Positions 7,461-15,803 of a stretch of 33,678 bases of DNA are shown here, piece after piece. The stretch comes from Alphaproteobacteria bacterium (GTDB lineage Bacteria; Pseudomonadota; Alphaproteobacteria; TMED109). The stretch covers positions 1 through 33,678 of the forward strand of contig JAURCJ010000011.1 of assembly GCA_030828505.1 (NCBI GenBank). The letters run 5' to 3'. A program made the translations under genes and the position numbers. Below the pieces are notes generated by a model that worked only from the letters and a program-made list of their open reading frames with translations, was not told the origin of the DNA and did not search any database. How positions within the stretch are numbered: the stretch's first letter is position 1; every line of letters begins with the position of its first letter.

Positions 7461-7829
7461 ATGAAAAAATTAATTACTACTTTATTCACATTAATATTTT
7501 TGACTAGTATAAATTCTTATGCTCAAGAACAAAATCACGAAAACCATGATATGAATAAAGAGGAAATAATAATCCGATCAGGATCTATTGATCCTAATGG
7601 TATGTTATTAAAAGTAGCGGTGGAAGGAATGGTTTGCGATTTTTGCGCCCAAGCTATAGAAAAAGTGTTCTTAAAAAAAGATGAAGTGGTTGGAATAACT
7701 GTAGATTTAGATAATCAAAATGTCCTAATTGCATTAAAGGAAGATACAAATATTTCAGATGATACAGTAGAAGAACTCTTCATAAATGCAGGATATAATG
7801 TAGCAGAAATTAATAGAGAAAAACTTTAA
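7461..7829 (+). CDS. Periplasmic heavy-metal-associated (MerP-like) protein
   Basis: A 122-residue exported protein. A signal peptide (about 1-21, ending SYAQ) is followed by a short histidine-rich stretch (NHENHDMN) and one heavy-metal-associated domain. The metal-binding loop is GMVCDFC (C59, C62), and the rest of the domain (VVGITVDLDNQNVLIALKED, then INAGY) is typical of MerP/CopZ-like folds. It probably captures a soft metal ion in the periplasm and hands it to the MerT-like protein encoded two bases downstream. It has a strong AGGAGAA Shine-Dalgarno. The cognate CueR-like sensor suggests Cu(I)/Ag(I) rather than Hg(II), but the metal is not proven. Confidence 0.82.
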   Translation: MKKLITTLFTLIFLTSINSYAQEQNHENHDMNKEEIIIRSGSIDPNGMLLKVAVEGMVCDFCAQAIEKVFLKKDEVVGITVDLDNQNVLIALKEDTNISDDTVEELFINAGYNVAEINREKL

Positions 7830-7831
7830 AA

Positions 7832-8212
7832 ATGAGTTTGACGTCTAAAAAGGATTTAATTTTACCGATATTTTCCTTATTTACTAGTTTTGGAACCTTA
7901 ATTTGTTGTGCATTGCCTGCCCTATTAGTTACCATTGGGTCAGGAGCAGTATTAGTTGGACTAATTTCTAACTTTCCCCAATTGCTCTTTTTATCTAAAT
8001 ATAAAGCTTTTGTCTTTAGTATTGCCGGTATACTAATATTGGTTGGAGGTATTTTTCGTTGGGTTAATAGGAATGCACCTTGCCCTATTGACCCTGTACA
8101 AGCAAAATTATGTTCAAGAATAAGAATTATATCTAAATATATTTATATAGGTTCAATAATATTATTTTTAATAGGTGCTTTTTTTGCTTTTATTGCACCT
8201 AGGTTAATATAA
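7832..8212 (+). CDS. MerT-like inner-membrane metal transport protein
   Basis: A 126-residue membrane protein with three hydrophobic segments (about 10-42, 57-77, 99-122). The first contains an adjacent cysteine pair, LICCALPAL (C25, C26), and the loop between segments two and three carries C84 and C94. This matches the plan of MerT-family mercuric ion transporters, which take a metal from MerP and pass it inward. Sequence similarity is distant, so the name describes architecture. The gene begins two bases after the MerP-like stop codon, so coupled translation is likely. No mercuric reductase or copper ATPase gene accompanies it. Confidence 0.7.
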   Translation: MSLTSKKDLILPIFSLFTSFGTLICCALPALLVTIGSGAVLVGLISNFPQLLFLSKYKAFVFSIAGILILVGGIFRWVNRNAPCPIDPVQAKLCSRIRIISKYIYIGSIILFLIGAFFAFIAPRLI

Positions 8213-8221
8213 AAATATTAA

Positions 8222-8458
8222 TCAGCTAAGTTTTTCTTCTTGTTCTTTTAAAACTGAAGATAACTCAGCAAGCCTATCTTTCTGTAAATCATTAATTAAG
8301 CTATTAACCTCTTCTGCATTGAAGCCATGGTCCTCCAAAAATTTCTTTTTATTCGTTAAAAATGCCTTCTCTAGATTTGGGTCTCTCTCTAGTTTTTCAT
8401 ATAAAGCCTCTATCTTCTTTAAATTCTCTGGAACTGTATTTGAATTTGTATTTCCCAT
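8222..8458 (-). CDS. Small protein of unknown function
   Basis: A 78-residue, highly charged, mostly helical protein without signal peptide or membrane segment. A GGGAGA Shine-Dalgarno before the ATG supports translation. The central part (DPNLEKAFLTNKKKFLEDHGFNAEEVNSL) has the layout of helix pairs seen in Nif11-type leader domains and in small LigA-like domains, but similarity is too weak to name it. It follows the cinA-like gene at 17 bases and is probably co-transcribed with it; it converges on the MerT-like gene. Confidence 0.65.
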   Translation of the reverse strand: MGNTNSNTVPENLKKIEALYEKLERDPNLEKAFLTNKKKFLEDHGFNAEEVNSLINDLQKDRLAELSSVLKEQEEKLS

Positions 8459-8475
8459 AATTTTCTCCCTTAAAC

Positions 8476-9240
8476 TTAAGTTTCTTCATATTGAATTTTA
8501 TATTCCTTTAATTTTTTACAAATTGCAATAGTTACCTCATTAATTAAATTTTGATTAATAGATCTTAATACAATATTAGTTCCTACATCCGGCGGCCTAA
8601 AATAAGGATAAGAACCAATACTTACACCTGTATATTTATCTTGAATATTTTCTAGAAATTCTGCTATTTCACCCTCTGCACTAGAAACAATAATATTTTT
8701 AGAAACTATATTTGTTGCTCCTCTAATTTTATCTTCTATACCATTAAACATAGCTTGTAATATCTTCGGTACACCTGGCAAAACAAATACATTTTTCACA
8801 ATAAAACCTGGTGCAGAAGAAACTGGATTATCTATTAATTCTGCTCCTTTTGGTATTTTAGCCATTTTAATTCGAGATTCATTGAGCTCAACTTTTAATT
8901 TATTATAATGCCCTTGTAATCTTTTAAGCGCCTCCTCATTAATTTCTACCTCTAGATTAAAAGCACTAGCAATACACTCAGTAGTTATATCATCATGAGT
9001 TGGCCCTATGCCACCTGTAGTAAAAACATAATCAAAATTTTTATGACAAAAAAGAACAGTGTCTTTTATTATTTTTATCTCATCAGGTATGATTCTTACT
9101 TCGTCAACACTTACTCCTATCTCATCACACCTTTTTGCAATAAAATTAATATTCTTATCTTCCGTACGACCAGATAAAATCTCATTTCCAATAACTAAAA
9201 TGCATGCTGAAGATAACGATTTTTTTTCACTACTTTCCAT
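8476..9240 (-). CDS. CinA-like/MoaB-domain (molybdopterin-binding fold) protein
   Basis: A 254-residue protein built on the MoaB/MogA-type domain found at the N-terminus of CinA. Landmarks are ILVIGNEILSGRTEDKN, FTTGGIGPTHDDIT and the conserved PGFIVKNVFVLPGVPKI segment. It lacks the C-terminal nicotinamide-nucleotide deamidase domain of full-length CinA, so it is the short form common in Alphaproteobacteria. Family members act on ADP-ribose-like or nucleotide substrates, but the role of the short form is unclear. AAAGGAA five bases before the ATG fixes the start. It is divergent from sfsA. Confidence 0.85.
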   Translation of the reverse strand: MESSEKKSLSSACILVIGNEILSGRTEDKNINFIAKRCDEIGVSVDEVRIIPDEIKIIKDTVLFCHKNFDYVFTTGGIGPTHDDITTECIASAFNLEVEINEEALKRLQGHYNKLKVELNESRIKMAKIPKGAELIDNPVSSAPGFIVKNVFVLPGVPKILQAMFNGIEDKIRGATNIVSKNIIVSSAEGEIAEFLENIQDKYTGVSIGSYPYFRPPDVGTNIVLRSINQNLINEVTIAICKKLKEYKIQYEET

Positions 9241-9301
9241 AATATTCCTTTAATATTAATTAATTATAGACCATTTATAAACATATAATATATAATATTA
9301 T

Positions 9302-10009
9302 ATGGATTTCACTAGTAAACTATATAAAGCTAAATTTATAAAACGCTATAAAAGATTTTTTAGCGACCATATTTTAGTTGATGGGACTATTGTTATGGCA
9401 CATTGTGCCAATACAGGGGCAATGCTAGGGGTAACAGAAGAAGGAGTTACATCATGGCTATCAAAAAGTGATGATCCCAAAAGAAAACTAAAATGGAGTT
9501 GGGAGCTAGTCCAGAAAGGTGATACTTATATTGGCATAAATACACACAACCCAAATAAAATTGTTCAGGAGGCAATTCAAAATAATGAAATTCCAGAATT
9601 AAGTAATTACAGCTCTTTGAAAAGAGAAGTTAAATATGGAACAAATTCTAAAATCGATATCCTTTTAAAAGATGAAATAAAAAAAGATTGCTATGTAGAA
9701 ATAAAAAATGTCCATCTTTCAAGAAAAAAAAGGATTGCTGAGTTTCCTGATGCTATAACTTCTAGAGGTACAAAACACCTAAAAGAATTATCTTTAGTAT
9801 CGCAATCTGGCTTAAGAGCTGTCATGCTTTATCTTATTCAAAGAAATGATTGTAATTTTTTTAAAATTGCTAAGGATATAGATAAAGAATATGCTGAAGC
9901 ATTTAATGATGCTATCAAAGCAGGAGTTGAAGTAATTTGTATCGACACTATTTTAAGCAGTGATGCTATAAATATTGGAAAAAATATACAACTAATATTA
10001 GATAAATAA
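9302..10009 (+). CDS. sfsA: SfsA family DNA-binding protein/nuclease
   Basis: A 235-residue SfsA protein. Characteristic segments are MAHCANTGAML, TSWLSKSDDPKRKLKW and FPDAITSRGTKHLKEL. A PD-(D/E)XK-like core is visible as KIDILL (D) and CYVEIKN (E-x-K), consistent with reports of nuclease activity in the family; historically it was linked to sugar-fermentation gene control. No Shine-Dalgarno is seen: two TATAAT sequences (9284-9289 and 9291-9296) lie so close to the ATG that the mRNA may be leaderless. map follows after 13 bases, a pairing common in Alphaproteobacteria. Confidence 0.93.
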   Translation: MDFTSKLYKAKFIKRYKRFFSDHILVDGTIVMAHCANTGAMLGVTEEGVTSWLSKSDDPKRKLKWSWELVQKGDTYIGINTHNPNKIVQEAIQNNEIPELSNYSSLKREVKYGTNSKIDILLKDEIKKDCYVEIKNVHLSRKKRIAEFPDAITSRGTKHLKELSLVSQSGLRAVMLYLIQRNDCNFFKIAKDIDKEYAEAFNDAIKAGVEVICIDTILSSDAINIGKNIQLILDK

Positions 10010-10022
10010 TATAGGAACAAAA

Positions 10023-10823
10023 ATGTACTTAGATCCAGAAACAAGTATAATGATTCATGACAAAGATAGCTTCGCTGCAATGAGAAAAGCAGGAAAACTT
10101 GCGGCAGAAGTACTTGATTATATTACGCCTTATGTAGAGCCGGGTGTTACAACAGATATATTAGACAAAAAATGTTATGACTTCATTGTAAAAAATAACG
10201 CTATTCCTGCACCCTTAAATTATAAAGGTTTTCCAAAATCTATTTGCACATCTATAAATCATGTAATCTGTCATGGGATACCAGGAGAGAAAGTTCTTAT
10301 AAATGGAGATATTGTTAATATCGATATAACTGTAATTTTAGACGGATGGCATGGAGATACTAGTAGAATGTTTTGTGTTGGAAAAACAGGAATTAAAGCT
10401 ATGAAATTAGTTGAAACTACTTTTGAAGCTATGTGGAGAGGCATAGAAGTAGTAAAGCCTGGAGCAACTTTAGGTGATATTGGGTATGCTATTCAAAATT
10501 TTGCAGAAAAAAAAGGATATTCTGTTGTGAGAGATTTTTGTGGTCATGGCATTGGCAGAGTTTTTCATGACAGTCCAAGTGTTTTACATTATGGAAAACA
10601 AAAAGAAGGTATTGTCTTAAAAGAGGGAATGTTTTTTACAATTGAACCAATGATTAATATTGGAAAGTATGATGTGAAAATGTTATCTGATGGTTGGACA
10701 GCTGTAACTAAAGATAAATCATTATCTGCACAATTTGAACATACACTAAGTGTTACTTCTTCTGGATATGAAATATTTACTTTGTCTCCTAAAAACTTGA
10801 ATTATCCGCCATACAACTTATGA
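10023..10823 (+). CDS. map: Methionine aminopeptidase, type I
   Basis: A 266-residue type I methionine aminopeptidase, which removes the initiator methionine from nascent proteins. All five metal ligands are present: D101 (NIDIT), D112 (HGDTSR), H175 (CGHGIG), E208 (TIEPM) and E239 (FEHT), along with the substrate-contact H84 in VICHGIPG. The C-terminus EIFTLSPKNLNYPPY is typical of alphaproteobacterial enzymes. It lies in an operon with sfsA and probably with the small membrane protein gene that follows 22 bases later. Confidence 0.96.
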   Translation: MYLDPETSIMIHDKDSFAAMRKAGKLAAEVLDYITPYVEPGVTTDILDKKCYDFIVKNNAIPAPLNYKGFPKSICTSINHVICHGIPGEKVLINGDIVNIDITVILDGWHGDTSRMFCVGKTGIKAMKLVETTFEAMWRGIEVVKPGATLGDIGYAIQNFAEKKGYSVVRDFCGHGIGRVFHDSPSVLHYGKQKEGIVLKEGMFFTIEPMINIGKYDVKMLSDGWTAVTKDKSLSAQFEHTLSVTSSGYEIFTLSPKNLNYPPYNL

Positions 10824-10845
10824 TACTAGATTTAAAGGAGATAAA

Positions 10846-11034
10846 ATGAGCTATCACCCCATAATGGGAATTCTTGTACTAATTTTATGTATATTTGTAG
10901 CCTATTTGATAGGAAAGATTATCACAAAAAAAAACATTCTTAAATGGAAGAGAACGAATAACGTTGGTAATAAACCAATTGATTTAGGAGATGCTAACTC
11001 TCCCGACGCTCCTTGGATGAAAGATGATAAATAA
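10846..11034 (+). CDS. Small membrane protein of unknown function
   Basis: A 62-residue protein with one transmembrane helix (about residues 6-27, PIMGILVLILCIFVAYLIG) and a short charged C-terminal tail ending SPDAPWMKDDK. A strong AAAGGAGAT Shine-Dalgarno supports the start. It is likely the last gene of the sfsA-map unit. A TATGTTCT/AGAACATA hairpin (11049-11072), shared with the 3' end of the converging hspQ gene, may terminate transcription. Confidence 0.75.
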   Translation: MSYHPIMGILVLILCIFVAYLIGKIITKKNILKWKRTNNVGNKPIDLGDANSPDAPWMKDDK

Positions 11035-11042
11035 AAATATAT

Positions 11043-11378
11043 CTAGTGTATGTTCTCTTTTTTAAGAACATAATCACCCCCTATATTATTAAACATAACA
11101 TCAATCTGAGGATGAAGACAGGGCTCTTGACTATCGTCTTTTAATAAATTTTGCTGTGAAACATATGCAATATAGGGACCTTCTTCACTTTCTGCAAATA
11201 AATGATAAAAAGGTTGGTCTTTTTTTGGCCTCATGTCTGCAGGAATAGAAGCATACCACTCTTCAGTATTCATAAACTCAGGATCTACATCAAATATAAC
11301 TCCTCTAAATGAAAATAAACGGTGTTTTACTATTTCACCTATTTTAAAATTGGCTTTTTTTTGAAATTCACTATTCAT
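11043..11378 (-). CDS. hspQ: Heat shock protein HspQ (YccV-like)
   Basis: A 111-residue HspQ protein. Signatures are KFKIGEIVKHRLFSFRGVIFDVDPEF-like residues 10-36, the PFYHLFAE segment and AYVSQQNLL near the middle. In enterobacteria HspQ promotes degradation of denatured proteins and acts as a specificity factor for Lon; the same fold was first described as binding hemimethylated DNA. GAGGA seven bases upstream fixes the ATG. It is transcribed alone, convergent with the small membrane protein gene. Confidence 0.93.
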   Translation of the reverse strand: MNSEFQKKANFKIGEIVKHRLFSFRGVIFDVDPEFMNTEEWYASIPADMRPKKDQPFYHLFAESEEGPYIAYVSQQNLLKDDSQEPCLHPQIDVMFNNIGGDYVLKKENIH

Positions 11379-11465
11379 TTTTATTCCTCATCTTAAAGAT
11401 TACATCTATAATTATATAGATAGTTATTCAGACCTATTTTTACAACACATAATCAAAAAAATTGT

Positions 11466-12050
11466 TTATTTAAGTGCCATTCTTAAAAATTCTAACCTAT
11501 CCTGACCAAATATCAATTCATTATTTATCATAAATGTAGGAGCTCCAAAAACACCATTTTCTACAGCTTGTTTTGTATTTTCTATCAATTCAGATTTTAT
11601 TTCATCTGACTGTACTAGACTAAATAATTGATCGGTATCAATTTCATTTTTATTTAAATAATCTTGCACTATCTCTAAATCTCCTAAATTGATATCCTTA
11701 ACCCATATACCCGTAAAAACAGCCTCTGAATATTTTTCAAAAATATTCATTTTTTGAGCTGCTATTGCTCCTCTCATTAAGTTAAGAGTATTAATAGGAA
11801 AAAAGCTATTAGAATTGTAATCTACTCCATAAATTTCTGCATGTTTTTTTAAATCTTTACCCATCCATTTACTTTTTGCCGGTATAAAAGCTGGAGATGA
11901 ATTACCAGTTTCTTTAAATACCCCTCCAAGCAACATAGGTATCATATTTAATTTAGCATTTGCATCACTTATAATTTTATCTATCTGCGTCCAAGCCAAA
12001 TAAGTTGCTGGACTTCCATAATCAAAGTAAAAATCCACATTTTTATTCAT
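11466..12050 (-). CDS. DsbA-like 2-hydroxychromene-2-carboxylate isomerase family protein
   Basis: A 194-residue thioredoxin-fold protein of the HCCA isomerase/GST-kappa group. The N-terminal VDFYFDYGSPATYLAW carries a serine (GSP) where DsbA has its CxxC, as in glutathione-dependent isomerases. The C-terminal NGVFGAPTFMINNELIFGQDRLEFL is the family's cis-proline and helix signature. The best-known member isomerises an intermediate of naphthalene breakdown with glutathione, but most genomic copies have unknown substrates. AAGGA precedes the ATG. It follows the cyclophilin-like gene by 14 bases on the same strand. Confidence 0.88.
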   Translation of the reverse strand: MNKNVDFYFDYGSPATYLAWTQIDKIISDANAKLNMIPMLLGGVFKETGNSSPAFIPAKSKWMGKDLKKHAEIYGVDYNSNSFFPINTLNLMRGAIAAQKMNIFEKYSEAVFTGIWVKDINLGDLEIVQDYLNKNEIDTDQLFSLVQSDEIKSELIENTKQAVENGVFGAPTFMINNELIFGQDRLEFLRMALK

Positions 12051-12064
12051 AATATATTCCTTAA

Positions 12065-12397
12065 TTAATAAAGACGACTTACTATAACAATTTCTCCAGA
12101 ATTAACCATACTTAATATTGACAAATCAGAACTCGTATTTCCAATAATATTAGCTTTTGTAACTAAACGAATTTCTTCTGCTTTAGATATAGGAGTTGCC
12201 CCAAAAGCTATAGCAATAGAAGAACCTTCAACCCAAAAAGCAATTTCCCCTAAATTAACTATATCTTTAGCAGTTTCATCTTTTATTACCTTTATATTAG
12301 TTTCAAAATAAATTTCATTACCCCAAGTATTAGTGATAGATTTTATTGGACATGCATCCCATATTGCCCTTGAAGTAGCTGTATTATCAAGTTTCAC
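12065..12397 (-). CDS. Cyclophilin-like fold protein
   Basis: A 110-residue protein of the small cyclophilin-like family (the DUF369 type) rather than a true peptidyl-prolyl isomerase. It shows NTWGNEIYFET (23-33), LGEIAFWVEGSSIAIAFGATP (49-69) and a conserved short N-terminal strand-helix TATSRAIWDACP. Function is unknown. The start is GTG; the reading frame upstream contains no ATG before a stop at 12425-12427, and the Shine-Dalgarno is weak, so the N-terminus may be slightly mis-set. It leads a two-gene unit with the isomerase-family gene and is divergent from the molybdenum hydroxylase gene, hinting at joint regulation. Confidence 0.7.
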   Translation of the reverse strand: MKLDNTATSRAIWDACPIKSITNTWGNEIYFETNIKVIKDETAKDIVNLGEIAFWVEGSSIAIAFGATPISKAEEIRLVTKANIIGNTSSDLSILSMVNSGEIVIVSRLY

Positions 12398-12524
12398 TTC
12401 TATGGATTGTTTAAAAACTCTATTTTAACTTTTTTCAATATCAAAATACCCTATATTTATATTTTAATTATTTAAAGTGTTATGTTATAATAATAGCTGT
12501 AAAAAAGAAATTAAAGAGGTAGAT

Positions 12525-14804
12525 ATGAATAAATTCGGAATTGGGCAACCTGTTTTAAGGGATGAAGATATAAGGTTTATTTCAGGTAAAGGTTTATATA
12601 CAGGAGATATTTCATTAGAAAATCAAACTTATATGTATGTATTGAGATCTAATGTAGCTAACGGTATTATTAAGAATATAGATTTAGAAGAAGCATCTAA
12701 TTCCGAAGGAGTTATTAAAATTTTTTTAGGAAAAGACCTAAAAAAAGCAGGAATTAAAGACATGCCTACCAATTTCATTGCTAAGAATAAAGACGACACT
12801 GAAATGTTCACTCCTGAAAGATCTGCCATTGCAATTGATAAAGTAAGGCATGTTGGTGACCCAATAGCCATTATTATAGCTGAAAGCATAGAACAAGCTA
12901 AAAATGCAGCGGATTTAATTTTTGCTGACATTGAGGAAATACCATCAGTAACATCTTGCAGCGAAGCAATAGAAGATAACTCTCCTCAAGTATGGAAAAA
13001 TACTAAAAATAATTTATGTTTTGATTGGGAAATGGGTGATAAAACTAAAACTGATGACGCTTTTAAAAATAGTAATTCTATAGTGGAAATTGAATTAATT
13101 AATAATAGAATTGTTCCTAACTCTATGGAGACAAGAGGAGCCATAGCGAATTATGATAAAACTAAAAATAAATATGAATTGCATTGTTCTTCTCAAGGAG
13201 TTCATAGTCTTAGGGATAGAATTTCTAATGTATTAGACATATCACCAGAAGAACTCAGAGTCATAACAACTGATGTTGGTGGTGGGTTTGGTATGAAAAT
13301 TTTTAACTACCCTGAGTATATTTGTTCATTATTTGCATCTAAAGAGATCGGAAGACCGGTTAAATGGATTTCTGATAGAAGCGAAGCTTTTCTATCAGAT
13401 ACGCATGGTAGAGATCATGTCACTAAAGCCAAAATGGCTCTAGATAAAGATGGAATATTTTTAGGAATAAAAATAGACACTATAGCTAACATGGGGGCTT
13501 ACTTATCCAACTTTGCAATATTTATTCCTACTTTAGCAGGAACTGCGATGCTTGCAGGCTGCTATAAAACGCCTGCTATTTATGTAAATGTAAAGGGTGT
13601 TTTTACAAACACTCCTGCTATTGATGCTTACAGAGGAGCAGGAAGACCAGAAGCATCATTCGTGATCGAGAGATTAGTTGACGTGGCAGGAATGAAAACT
13701 GGATTAGGTCCTATAGAAATAAGAAGAAGAAACTTAATCCCTTCGTCTGAGATGCCATATAAAACAGCTTTAAATCATACCTATGACTCAGGTGATTTTA
13801 TTAGTAATATGGAACTTGCCGTTAAGGATTCAGATTGGGCTGGATTTCAAGATCGTGCAAAAAATTCAGAAAAAAATAATAAGATCAGAGGAATAGGCTT
13901 ATCAACTTATATAGAAGCCTGTTCAGGTGGAGGGCCAGAGGAAGCAACTATAATATTAGAGAAAGATGGAAATATTATATTACATATTGGAACTCAATCA
14001 AATGGGCAAGGCCATGAAACAGCATATAAACAAATTTTATCTGAGTATTTAGGTATTAGTCCGGAGAAAATGAAAGTTATTCAAGGGGATTCTGATTTAA
14101 TAGCTTTTGGCGCAGGTACAGGAGGATCTAGATCTGTTCCTGTAGGAGGAGCTGCTATTAAAGTTGCTTCAGAAAATATAATAAAAAAGGCCAAATCTTT
14201 AGCAGCAAAAAATTTAAATGTTGCTGAAAGTACATTAGAGTATAAAGAAGGCATCTTCTTATCAGAGGGTACAAACTTAACTATTAGTCTCGAAGACCTT
14301 GCCAAGGAAAGTGATGAGCAAATTAAAATTTCTAGCCAATGGACTCCTCCAAACTTCACATTTCCTAATGGTTGTCATATATGTGAGCTAGAAGTAGATA
14401 AAGATACAGGACAAATAGAAATTAAAAAATATACTGTAGTAGATGATTTTGGATTAGTTATTAATCCTAATATGCTTGCAGGACAAGTTCATGGAGGAAT
14501 TGCCCAAGGAATTGGACAAGCAATCTATGAACATACTGTATATGACGATGAAAATGGACAGTTACTATCAGGGTCTTTTATGGATTATGCTTTACCAAGA
14601 GCAGAAGATTTAATTAATGTTGATATACGTTGGAACATGGTGCCATGTGAAACAAATTTATTACAAATTAAAGGTGCTGGAGAAGCAGGAGCGATTGGAG
14701 CTCCACCAGCTGTTATTAATGCATTAGTAAATGCTTTAAATATAGATCATATAGATATGCCTGCTACACCTAATAAAGTATGGTCTGCGATACACAAAAA
14801 TTAG
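12525..14804 (+). CDS. Xanthine dehydrogenase/CoxL-family molybdopterin-binding large subunit
   Basis: A 759-residue molybdenum hydroxylase large subunit. Landmarks are GQPVLRDEDIRFISGKGLYTGDI at the N-terminus, DVGGGFGMK (250-258), AYRGAGRPEA (368-377), GTQSNGQGHETA (489-500) and the catalytic glutamate E720 in KGAGEAGAIGAP. The AYRGAGR active-site loop is the form II type, not the AYxCSFR loop of true CO dehydrogenase, so the substrate is probably an organic heterocycle or aldehyde. Partner FAD (CoxM) and 2Fe-2S (CoxS) genes are absent on both sides. AAAGAGGT five bases upstream supports ATG at 12525 over the in-frame ATG at 12480. Confidence 0.9.
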   Translation: MNKFGIGQPVLRDEDIRFISGKGLYTGDISLENQTYMYVLRSNVANGIIKNIDLEEASNSEGVIKIFLGKDLKKAGIKDMPTNFIAKNKDDTEMFTPERSAIAIDKVRHVGDPIAIIIAESIEQAKNAADLIFADIEEIPSVTSCSEAIEDNSPQVWKNTKNNLCFDWEMGDKTKTDDAFKNSNSIVEIELINNRIVPNSMETRGAIANYDKTKNKYELHCSSQGVHSLRDRISNVLDISPEELRVITTDVGGGFGMKIFNYPEYICSLFASKEIGRPVKWISDRSEAFLSDTHGRDHVTKAKMALDKDGIFLGIKIDTIANMGAYLSNFAIFIPTLAGTAMLAGCYKTPAIYVNVKGVFTNTPAIDAYRGAGRPEASFVIERLVDVAGMKTGLGPIEIRRRNLIPSSEMPYKTALNHTYDSGDFISNMELAVKDSDWAGFQDRAKNSEKNNKIRGIGLSTYIEACSGGGPEEATIILEKDGNIILHIGTQSNGQGHETAYKQILSEYLGISPEKMKVIQGDSDLIAFGAGTGGSRSVPVGGAAIKVASENIIKKAKSLAAKNLNVAESTLEYKEGIFLSEGTNLTISLEDLAKESDEQIKISSQWTPPNFTFPNGCHICELEVDKDTGQIEIKKYTVVDDFGLVINPNMLAGQVHGGIAQGIGQAIYEHTVYDDENGQLLSGSFMDYALPRAEDLINVDIRWNMVPCETNLLQIKGAGEAGAIGAPPAVINALVNALNIDHIDMPATPNKVWSAIHKN

Positions 14805-14819
14805 ACTTATATGAACAAG

Positions 14820-15779
14820 TTATGCGAAGGCCTCTTCCCAACTCCCTTTCGTAGCTGCTCTAGAATATTCTGTAGCCCTATTTTCAAAAAAGTTAGTATG
14901 TTCTAAAGCATTTAACATATCATCCATATAGGGTAGAGGATTTTTTGTAATATTGTACAGTGGTCTCATTTCTAACTGCTTCAATCTATTATCAGCTATA
15001 TATCTTATATATTCTTTAACACTTTTAGCATCTAAACCTTCAACCCCTCCTAGCTCAAAGGCTTTATCAATAAAGGCATCTTCATGCTCTATAACTGTCG
15101 AACATGCTTTATATAAATCTTCTGTTAACTGTTCGCGTTTTATATCTGGGTTTTCACTTAGAAAAGTATGAAATAATTTTATTATTGAATTAGTATGTAA
15201 TGTTTCATCTCTAGCAGACCAGGTTACTATCTGTCCCATACCTTTCATTTTATTAAATCTTGGAAAATTAAGTAATATTGCAAAACTAGCAAATAATTGT
15301 AGCCCCTCTGTAAATGCCCCAAAAACAGCTAAAGTTTTAGATATTTCTATATTTGATTCTACATTAAAGCCTTGCATATATTCATATTTATCCCTCATCT
15401 CTTTAATATGTAAGAAAGCTTCATATTCAACTTCTGGCATACCTATTGTGTCCAAAAGATAGGAATAAGCAGCAATATGAATTGTTTCAGTATTTGAAAA
15501 AGAAGAAAGCATCATGCAAATTTCTGTAGGTTTAAAAACTCTAGAATAGTGTCCCATATAACAATTATTAACTTCTACATCTGCCTGAACAAAAAATCTG
15601 AAAATTTGAGTTAATAAGTTTCTTTCTTTATCAGTAAGAATCTTTTGCCAATCTTTAACATCATCTGCTAAAGGAACCTCTTCAGGAAGCCAATGTATTC
15701 TTTGTTGTTGTAGCCATGCATCATATGCCCAAGGGTAATGAAATGGTTTATAGACAGGGTTTGCTGATAACAAGGACAT
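14820..15779 (-). CDS. nrdB: Ribonucleoside-diphosphate reductase, beta subunit (class I)
   Basis: A 319-residue small subunit of class I ribonucleotide reductase, which carries the di-iron centre and tyrosyl radical needed to make deoxyribonucleotides. Ligand-bearing helices are visible: FFVQADVEVNNCY, NTETIHIAAYSYLL (E and H ligands; the tyrosine aligned with E. coli Y122 appears present), GAFTEGLQLFASF and WSARDETLHTNSI. The C-terminal tail that docks onto NrdA is short and ends GSWEEAFA. GGAG 8 bases upstream marks the start. It is 24 bases downstream of nrdA and converges on the molybdenum hydroxylase gene. Confidence 0.95.
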   Translation of the reverse strand: MSLLSANPVYKPFHYPWAYDAWLQQQRIHWLPEEVPLADDVKDWQKILTDKERNLLTQIFRFFVQADVEVNNCYMGHYSRVFKPTEICMMLSSFSNTETIHIAAYSYLLDTIGMPEVEYEAFLHIKEMRDKYEYMQGFNVESNIEISKTLAVFGAFTEGLQLFASFAILLNFPRFNKMKGMGQIVTWSARDETLHTNSIIKLFHTFLSENPDIKREQLTEDLYKACSTVIEHEDAFIDKAFELGGVEGLDAKSVKEYIRYIADNRLKQLEMRPLYNITKNPLPYMDDMLNALEHTNFFENRATEYSRAATKGSWEEAFA

Positions 15780-15803
15780 CTTATTTACTCCAAAATATAG
15801 TTA

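Noticed and set aside
6342-8212. Mercury resistance (mer) operon
   Set aside because: No merA or merB, and the regulator has the CueR Cu(I) loop and serine rather than the MerR cysteine set; MerP/MerT similarity is architectural.
12525-14804. Aerobic CO dehydrogenase (form I CoxL)
   Set aside because: The active-site loop is AYRGAGR, not the AYxCSFR loop of true CO dehydrogenases, and the other two subunits are missing.
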